64,000 nucleotides of DNA from an uncultured Arachnia sp. (GTDB lineage: Bacteria > Actinomycetota > Actinomycetes > Propionibacteriales > Propionibacteriaceae). Position 1 is the stretch's first letter, and each line of letters opens with the position of its first letter. Positions 58,406 to 64,000 of this stretch are shown here, piece by piece. A model generated the notes under the pieces. That model was given only the letters and a program-made list of their open reading frames with translations, did no database searches and had not been told where the DNA came from. The position numbers and the translations under genes were made by a program. The stretch spans positions 186,001-250,000 of the forward strand of contig CANMNB010000005.1 of NCBI GenBank assembly GCA_947499145.1. Direction: 5' to 3'.

Positions 58406-60561
58406 GGTTCGCGTTCAGCCCCCTCAACTCCGTCGCCATCGCTGTCGCCGTCGGCCTCGCCGCGTGGACGCTGCGCCCCCTGATGGAGGACTCCTCCTTC
58501 ATGGCGGGGGTGCTGCCCATGCTCGCGCTGGCGGGTGCACTCGGCGCCGTCGGAGCGGCGCTCACGCTTCCCCGCCTGCTGACCCTCCTCGGACAGGCGG
58601 GGGGACTCACCGTCTTCCTGGGATTGCGCGGACTGGGTATCCAGCCGCCGACGGTGGAGACGGGCCGGCTCGAGTCGCTGGGGATCCTGGCCTCGCGCGG
58701 CACCATGATGGTCCGCGACGGCTCGCTGCCGCTCCCCACGTCAGCCGAACTGGTGTGGCTCATCCTGCTCGCCACCGCCGGGATCCTCGTCGTCGTCGAA
58801 GTGTTGGTCAACGTCCTGGAGCAGCCGGCCTGGAGCATCGCCCCCCTCGGGGTGCTGTTCGGGATCGGGGCCATCGCCTCCCCCTTCGAGATGCGGGCGA
58901 ACCATCTGCTCATCCTCGTTGGCGGGTACCTGCTCGTTCTTCTCGTCGCCACCACCTTCGGCGCCTCCCGGGGTGGGCGACCTGACCAGGTCGCGGGCTT
59001 CAATGCCTGGCGCAGCGTCGTCGCCCTGGTTGTCGGCGGGATCGTCGTGGGCCTCGCGTCTGCCACGGCCAACATGCTGCCCATGGGCCCGAAGCAGCCG
59101 TGGCTGGAGGCGGGTTCCGAGACCCCCATCCAACTGTCGGACCCGACGGTCTCGTTGGCGGAGAACCTGCGACGCCCCGCCGAGGAAGAAGTGCTCCGGT
59201 ACCGCACCGACAGCGGGAATCCCATCTACCTTCGCACGACGGCACTCACCCGTCTCACCGTGGACGGGGCGCAGTTGACCCCGATGCAGCTCACCACGGC
59301 GGGTCTCCCCGAGCCCTCCTCCGACGCCTTCGTGGAGGAGGAGACGCGCGTCACGATGCGCTTCCCCTCGGAATACCTACCGGCACCCTTCGCCCCGACG
59401 TCCTACCGCGCCGACGGTCGTTGGGCCTTCGACCCCGACACCCTGTCGATCGTTGCCACCGGGGAGGATCGGTCGGAGCAGACTTCCGACCTCGAGTACA
59501 GGGTCACCTCGGCGATCCCCGCTCCCGCGGCCGAGGCCGTCGACGCCGCGACGGCAGCCGCCGACCCGGCGGGCCAGCTCACCTCGCAGGTGCCCGACGG
59601 GCTGGATCCCGCCGTGGCCCAGCTGACCGCGGAGGTCGTCGCCGGGGCGACCACCGACGGGGAGAAGGCCCAGGCCATCCAATCCTTCCTGCGTTCCGAA
59701 TCGTTCGCGTACTCCCTCGACGCGCCGGACTCGACCGAGCTGGACGCCATCAGCTCGTTCCTCCTGGAGTCCCGCTCCGGCTACTGCATCCACTTCGCCG
59801 CCGCCATGACGACGATGGCGCGCATCGAGGGCATCCCGGCCCGCATGGCGGTGGGGTTCACCCCCGGCACCGCCGACGGCGACGACTACGTGGTGACCAC
59901 GCACAACCTGCACACGTGGCCCGAGCTCTACTTCGAGGACCTGGGCTGGGTCCCGTTCGAACCGACGAAGTCCGTCGCGTCGCCGCCGCCGTGGACCGAC
60001 GCCGATGCCCCGTCGGATGATTCCGCGTCACCGTCGCCGGAGCCGTCCACACCGTCGGCCACGCCGAGCGTGCAGCCACCATCGCCGGAGCCGAGCCCGA
60101 GCCCGTCGGCGGCCCCCGACGAGGACGAGCCCGTCGAGGGCGAATCCTCGAGCGGCTGGTGGTTCCTGTTGAGTGTCCTCCTCCTGGCCGGCGTCCCGTG
60201 GGGGCTGCGGACGTTGCAGCGCCGCTGGCGGCTCCGGCCGGGCTTGGGGGCGCAGGAGGCTGCGGAGGGGGCATGGTCCGAGGTGCGTGCGCTATACCGG
60301 GATTTCCGGCTGCCGTGGGACGACTCGTCGCCGTTGCTGGCGCTGGACGTGCTCACGCGTCGCCTGCGGCCCGAGACCGCGGAGCGGCTGCGGGAGTTGG
60401 CGGAGGTGGTCGAGAAGACCCGCTACGCCCGATCGGGCGTCGAGCACGGCTCCCTGGCTGACGACGTGTTGGCCATCCGGCAGGACCTGCTCCAGCACCG
60501 TCCCGGCGCCGACCAGGTGCGGGCGCTGTTCCTGCCGGCGTCCCTGGTGCCGAGGCGATGA
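58402..60561 (+). CDS. Transglutaminase-like membrane protein (TgpA type)
   Basis: A 719-residue protein with about six N-terminal helices (to about residue 225), an extracytoplasmic transglutaminase-like domain and a C-terminal helix (about 587-607) after a Pro/Ser/Glu-rich linker, then a cytoplasmic DUF4129-like tail. The papain-type triad is visible: Cys in SGYCIHFA, His in NLHTWPEL, Asp in FEDLGW. ATG 58402 overlaps the DUF58 stop. Probably envelope maturation, by analogy with TgpA in Pseudomonas. Confidence 0.92.
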   Translation: MRFAFSPLNSVAIAVAVGLAAWTLRPLMEDSSFMAGVLPMLALAGALGAVGAALTLPRLLTLLGQAGGLTVFLGLRGLGIQPPTVETGRLESLGILASRGTMMVRDGSLPLPTSAELVWLILLATAGILVVVEVLVNVLEQPAWSIAPLGVLFGIGAIASPFEMRANHLLILVGGYLLVLLVATTFGASRGGRPDQVAGFNAWRSVVALVVGGIVVGLASATANMLPMGPKQPWLEAGSETPIQLSDPTVSLAENLRRPAEEEVLRYRTDSGNPIYLRTTALTRLTVDGAQLTPMQLTTAGLPEPSSDAFVEEETRVTMRFPSEYLPAPFAPTSYRADGRWAFDPDTLSIVATGEDRSEQTSDLEYRVTSAIPAPAAEAVDAATAAADPAGQLTSQVPDGLDPAVAQLTAEVVAGATTDGEKAQAIQSFLRSESFAYSLDAPDSTELDAISSFLLESRSGYCIHFAAAMTTMARIEGIPARMAVGFTPGTADGDDYVVTTHNLHTWPELYFEDLGWVPFEPTKSVASPPPWTDADAPSDDSASPSPEPSTPSATPSVQPPSPEPSPSPSAAPDEDEPVEGESSSGWWFLLSVLLLAGVPWGLRTLQRRWRLRPGLGAQEAAEGAWSEVRALYRDFRLPWDDSSPLLALDVLTRRLRPETAERLRELAEVVEKTRYARSGVEHGSLADDVLAIRQDLLQHRPGADQVRALFLPASLVPRR

Positions 60562-60593
60562 CGGCCGATCTTTCGTGGGTGAACCCCTCGACC

Positions 60594-60599
60594 TACAAT
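60594..60599 (+). promoter_or_regulatory. -10 of the DUF3040 gene with overlapping palindrome
   Basis: TACAAT, with a weak TTTCGT 17 bases upstream. The hexamer is inside the perfect palindrome CTACA-A-TGTAG (60593-60603), a possible repressor site. Confidence 0.4.
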
Positions 60600-60632
60600 G
60601 TAGTAACCATCGGGTGAGGTCAGGAGATTTCC

Positions 60633-61007
60633 ATGGCGTTGTCAGAGCAGGAGCGCAAGCTGCTTGAGCAGCTTGAGGCGTCCCTCATGGCCGAAGACCC
60701 ACAGTTCGCGGAGACGTTGCGGGGGACGAGTAGCCTGCGGGTGCACCGTCGTCGTGCGACGCTCGCGGGCATCGGTTTCGTCGTGGGGCTGGTGCTGCTC
60801 GTGGTGGGCGTCCAGGTTCACCCCGTCGTCAGCGTGCTGGGCTTCGTCGCCATGCTCGGAGCGGCCATCGTCGGGGTCAACTCGTGGCAGCGTGTCGCGG
60901 AGGATCCTGAGGAGGCCCACGCTCAGCAGGGCCGGAAGCCGTCCAGCCAGGAGTTCATGGAGAAGCTCGAGGAGCGCTGGAAACACCGGCACGAGGGCGA
61001 TTCCTGA
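60633..61007 (+). CDS. DUF3040 small membrane protein
   Basis: A 124-residue actinobacterial protein. It opens with the family MALSEQERKLLEQLE...L.AEDPQFAETLR pattern, followed by a basic stretch, two hydrophobic segments (about 43-61 and 66-84) and an acidic then basic C-terminus. Function unknown. GGAG lies 6-7 bases before ATG 60633. It is convergent with dinB; both are commonly found close to the mraZ/dcw region. Confidence 0.92.
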   Translation: MALSEQERKLLEQLEASLMAEDPQFAETLRGTSSLRVHRRRATLAGIGFVVGLVLLVVGVQVHPVVSVLGFVAMLGAAIVGVNSWQRVAEDPEEAHAQQGRKPSSQEFMEKLEERWKHRHEGDS

Positions 61008-61038
61008 CACCTCTCCCGCTGACCCCCACCCTTCCCGC

Positions 61039-62220
61039 TCATGCACACGCCCGCTGCCGAGTGAGCCTCGCCCGTTGCACCGCTGCCGGGCCGAACCGCA
61101 GCACCAGGGCATCCACCGCCGACTCCGCCTGTTCCCACCCGCGCTCCGGCTCGTCGAGCGCCGGCTGCAGATAGGTCTCCTGTTTCGGCACCAGCCGCTC
61201 CACCCGCACCCCGACACGCCGGATACGGGCCCGCTGCAGGTGCAACTTCCCGAACAGCCGCATGGCTTCCGCGTGGATCTCGCGGGTGGTGTCCGTCGGC
61301 GCCCGCAGCGTCCCCGTACGCGTGATCGTGGTGAAGTCCGCGAATCGCACCGACAGCGTGACCACCCTCCCCACCATCCGTTGGGCCCGCATCCGGGACG
61401 CGGTGCGCTCCGCCATCCGGAGGATCTCCGTGGCCACCACCTCCGGGTCGTCGGTGTCGCGGCGGAAGGTCTCCTGGGATCCGACACTGTGCTCCGCCGG
61501 CTCCCTCGCCAGCACCGACCGCTCGTCGCGTCCCCACGCCAGGTCGAACAGCATCCCACCCTGGTGGTCCCCGAGCGCGCGCTGGAGGGTGGCACGGGGG
61601 GTGTTCGCGAGGTCCCGCACGCTGGCCAGCCCGAGCTGCCGCAGCTTGCCGGCCGTCACCTCCCCCACCCCCCAGATCGCCTCGACCGGCAGGGGGTGCA
61701 GGAAGGAGATCACGTCGTCGGGCTCCACCCTGCGCAGCCCGTCCGGTTTGGCGGCGCTGGAGGCGAGCTTGGCGATGAACTTGCTGGGGCCGATGCCGAC
61801 CGAGCAGGGAATCCGCTGCTCGTCACCCACCTGCGCGCGCAACGTCTCTCCCACCGCCACCGGATCACCGCCCAATCGACGCAGCGCCGACGTGACGTCG
61901 ATGAACGCCTCGTCCACCGAGACCATCTCCACCCGGTCGGTCAGGGCGCAGAAGATGTCCTCGACGGCGGTCGAGACGGCCTGGTAGTGGTCGAAGTCGG
62001 GGGGCACGACCTGCACCTGGGGACACAGTCGGCGGGCACGGGTGGTGGGCATGCCGGCGCTGATCCCGAAGACCCGGGCCGGGTAGTTGGCCGACAGCAC
62101 CACTCCGCGACCTGCGCCGCCGACGAACATCGGCACGTCGCGCAGCCGTGGGTCGCGGGCCATCTCCACGGAGGCGTAGAACGCGTCCATGTCCACGTGC
62201 ATGATCACCGGTGCGCTCAT
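61039..62220 (-). CDS. dinB: Y-family DNA polymerase IV
   Basis: Translesion polymerase (393 residues). Catalytic carboxylates are intact in HVDMDAFYASVE and VSVDEAFIDVTS, so it is a DinB rather than the catalytically dead ImuB. Helix-hairpin-helix WGVGEVTAGKL near residue 185 and a little-finger domain follow. I see no clear QLxLF clamp-binding peptide at the C-terminus. Its ATG overlaps the stop of the upstream C-family polymerase gene (ATGA), so both are co-translated. Confidence 0.93.
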   Translation of the reverse strand: MSAPVIMHVDMDAFYASVEMARDPRLRDVPMFVGGAGRGVVLSANYPARVFGISAGMPTTRARRLCPQVQVVPPDFDHYQAVSTAVEDIFCALTDRVEMVSVDEAFIDVTSALRRLGGDPVAVGETLRAQVGDEQRIPCSVGIGPSKFIAKLASSAAKPDGLRRVEPDDVISFLHPLPVEAIWGVGEVTAGKLRQLGLASVRDLANTPRATLQRALGDHQGGMLFDLAWGRDERSVLAREPAEHSVGSQETFRRDTDDPEVVATEILRMAERTASRMRAQRMVGRVVTLSVRFADFTTITRTGTLRAPTDTTREIHAEAMRLFGKLHLQRARIRRVGVRVERLVPKQETYLQPALDEPERGWEQAESAVDALVLRFGPAAVQRARLTRQRACA

Positions 62221-64000
62221 CTGCCTGAACTCCCCGGACTCGCGTGCCACAGCTTCCGCGGCGCCTCGACGGGGAGCGTGCCCGCCGGCTTGATGTCGGC
62301 GTAGGGGGACTTCTCGAACCCACTGGCATAGACCAGGACCCGCCGCCGGCCCATGCCGCCGGCCCGAGTGTGGTCCTGCGGGTCCGGGGGCGGGGTGACG
62401 TCGTCGGGCAGCGGTTCGGCCCCGGCGTCGTCCGCTCCCTGCGCCCCGGCGGACGGCACGGGTGGTTCCGGCTCCCCGACCGGCCCGAAGCCCCGGGGGA
62501 CCTCTGCGAGCACGGCGTGCACCGCGGCGACGGCCTCCTCGTCGGTGCCTCCGCTGTCGAGCGACTCGCGCCACACCTGGTGGAGATGGCTGAGATCCCA
62601 CGCACCGGTGGCCCGGATGGAGACCCCGCGCGGGCCGGTGCGACGGATGACGCCGCGCACGAGCAGCATCCAGCTCGAGAACACCGTGCTCGCATACGGG
62701 CCCTGCGCGTCCTCGAAGAAGGTGGCGTCCACCGGGCCGGTGGAGTCGTCGAGGGTGAGGAACACCACCCTCCGCCCGGTTCGGATGGGCGGGGTCTGGG
62801 TGGCTACCTTGACGCCCCCCACCAGCACCTCGGCGCGTTGGCGGCAGCCCAGCAGCGTCCGGGAGCTGGTGGCTGCCAGCGCCCGCAGCAGCGGGATGTA
62901 GCGCTCCATGATGTGGTGGCTGGCGTCGAGGCCGAGGATCTCGAGCTCGCTGCGGAGGCGTTCGTCGGTGTCCATCTCCGGCAGCCCGCTGGGCGTGACG
63001 TCCCCGCCGTCGCGGTCGTCGTCGAGGTCCAGTGCCGCCTGGACGTACTGGGGCCCGGCCTCGGCCGCGACCCGCTGGGCGCGGGCGAGTAGGCCCGGGT
63101 CGTCGCTGGCCGGGGTGGGCAGCCGGCGTCGACCCCGCCCCCGCGCACCGGCACGCTCGTCCGCGCGTCGCAGGCGGTGGAGGTCGGCCACGGCGAGCAG
63201 GAGGTCACGTCTGGTCACCTGCGAGTGACGCGCGACCCCCGTGCGGCGACCGGCGCCGTAGAGCTGGTCGAAGGCACCTGCCAGGACCAGGTGTTCCACC
63301 ACGGGGGTGGAGACCTTGGCCCGGTTCCAGAAGTCGGTCAGGGAGGCGTAGGGCTGTCCCGCCACGATGCGCTGCACGTCTGTCTCCGAGATGCCCTTGA
63401 CGTCGGCCAACCCCAGTCGGATGCCCCAGCCCGGCGCACGCGGCAGCCCGTCGATGCCGTCGACCTCCGGCACCACGAGCTGGGCACGCCACTGTTCGGG
63501 AAGTCCGGAGCGTGTGAGGTCGAGCGCGTCCTGCTCAGAGGTCTCGACGCGCTCGGCCCGGTACTCGCCGTGGCTGGCGTTGACGTCCAGTCCGAGGATG
63601 GCGATCCCCATTCGGCGCGCCTCCTCCAGCAGCAGCCGCTTGGGATACATGCCCGGGTCGTGGGTGAGGATGCCCGCGATAAAGTGCGCCGGGTAGTAGC
63701 GCTTGAGCCAGGCCGACTGGTAGGTGGGCAGCGCGAACGCCGCCGCGTGGGCCTTGCAGAACCCGAACGAGGCGAAGGAGACGAGGATCTCCCACAGCTC
63801 GGCGATGGTCTCCTCCTCGTAGCCGCGCGCGGCGGCTCGTGGCCAGAGCCATTCCCGGACCTGCTCCTGGCCCTCCCGGTCCCCGAGCGCGCGGCGGACC
63901 TCGTCGCCCTGGGCGAGCGAGCAGCCCGTGGCGATGGAGATCAGCTGGATGACCTGCTCGTGGAACACCACCACCCCGCAGGTCTGCTCGAGCGCGGGGA
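62217..64000 (-). CDS. C-family DNA polymerase III alpha-like subunit, 5' part outside the window
   Basis: The C-terminal about 594 residues of a DnaE-type polymerase, cut by the window edge. ALEQTCGVVVFHEQVIQLI is the conserved fingers region. GFCKAHAAAFALPTYQSAWLKRYYP differs from the GFPESHA form of canonical DnaE2 and the GFNKSHA form of DnaE1. Helix-hairpin-helix LGLADVKGIS, an OB-fold (VKVATQTPPIRTGRRVVFLTLDD) and a Pro-rich tail ending KLWHASPGSSGR follow. Coupled to dinB, so probably a damage-tolerance polymerase. Whether the PHP domain is present cannot be seen. Confidence 0.9.
   Translation of the reverse strand, partial: PALEQTCGVVVFHEQVIQLISIATGCSLAQGDEVRRALGDREGQEQVREWLWPRAAARGYEEETIAELWEILVSFASFGFCKAHAAAFALPTYQSAWLKRYYPAHFIAGILTHDPGMYPKRLLLEEARRMGIAILGLDVNASHGEYRAERVETSEQDALDLTRSGLPEQWRAQLVVPEVDGIDGLPRAPGWGIRLGLADVKGISETDVQRIVAGQPYASLTDFWNRAKVSTPVVEHLVLAGAFDQLYGAGRRTGVARHSQVTRRDLLLAVADLHRLRRADERAGARGRGRRRLPTPASDDPGLLARAQRVAAEAGPQYVQAALDLDDDRDGGDVTPSGLPEMDTDERLRSELEILGLDASHHIMERYIPLLRALAATSSRTLLGCRQRAEVLVGGVKVATQTPPIRTGRRVVFLTLDDSTGPVDATFFEDAQGPYASTVFSSWMLLVRGVIRRTGPRGVSIRATGAWDLSHLHQVWRESLDSGGTDEEAVAAVHAVLAEVPRGFGPVGEPEPPVPSAGAQGADDAGAEPLPDDVTPPPDPQDHTRAGGMGRRRVLVYASGFEKSPYADIKPAGTLPVEAPRKLWHASPGSSGR

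Overview
The window is chromosomal core sequence from a very GC-rich actinobacterium. RbpA, WhiA, a PdtaR-type ANTAR regulator, a maleylpyruvate-isomerase-fold (mycothiol-dependent) protein, OpcA, DUF3040, and a dcw cluster carrying SepF and DivIVA all point there. The overall gene content fits Propionibacteriales best, but that placement is inference. I see no CRISPR array, prophage, insertion sequence or integron, and only one RNA gene (tRNA-Leu).

Layout. 1-2.6 kb: an ABC-2 permease and heme A/heme O synthesis (ctaA, convergent ctaB). 2.8-7.6 kb: a tightly coupled six-gene operon headed by a quinol-dependent nitric oxide reductase, followed by a membrane protein with a transposase-like zinc-ribbon segment, a slipin and three small membrane proteins. 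7.6-10.8 kb: oxidative pentose phosphate genes zwf-opcA-pgl. 10.8-14.6 kb (minus strand): rbpA, secG and gap-pgk-tpiA. 14.8-19.6 kb (minus): rapZ-yvcK-whiA preceded by a BioMNY biotin transporter with a palindromic operator. 19.6-28.4 kb: uvrC, uvrA and uvrB with small genes between them, including a Tat/lipoprotein Rieske protein. 28.3-37 kb: coaE, rpsA, a sortase-like protein, polA, a thioesterase, pdtaR, tRNA-Leu and pyk. 37-39 kb (minus): dksA-like, lspA, rluD-like. 39-56 kb (minus): the division and cell-wall cluster mraZ-rsmH-ftsL-ftsI-murE-murF-mraY-murD-ftsW-murG-murC-ftsQ-ftsZ, then sepF and divIVA. 56-61 kb: a MoxR-DUF58-transglutaminase operon and a DUF3040 gene. 61-64 kb (minus): dinB and the 3' part of a C-family DNA polymerase gene that runs off the window.

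Most of the order (ABC permease-ctaA-ctaB; zwf-opcA-pgl; secG-tpiA-pgk-gap; whiA-yvcK-rapZ-uvrC; uvrA-uvrB-coaE-rpsA-polA) is the ancestral actinobacterial one also seen in Mycobacterium. The clearest departure is the nitric oxide reductase operon, which occupies the place where tkt-tal normally lie between ctaB and zwf. It is the best candidate here for an under-described system.

Many genes have no Shine-Dalgarno sequence but carry a TAnnnT hexamer 6-8 bases before the start codon, the signature of leaderless transcripts. I used this to choose starts. No stretch longer than 300 bases lacks a gene.
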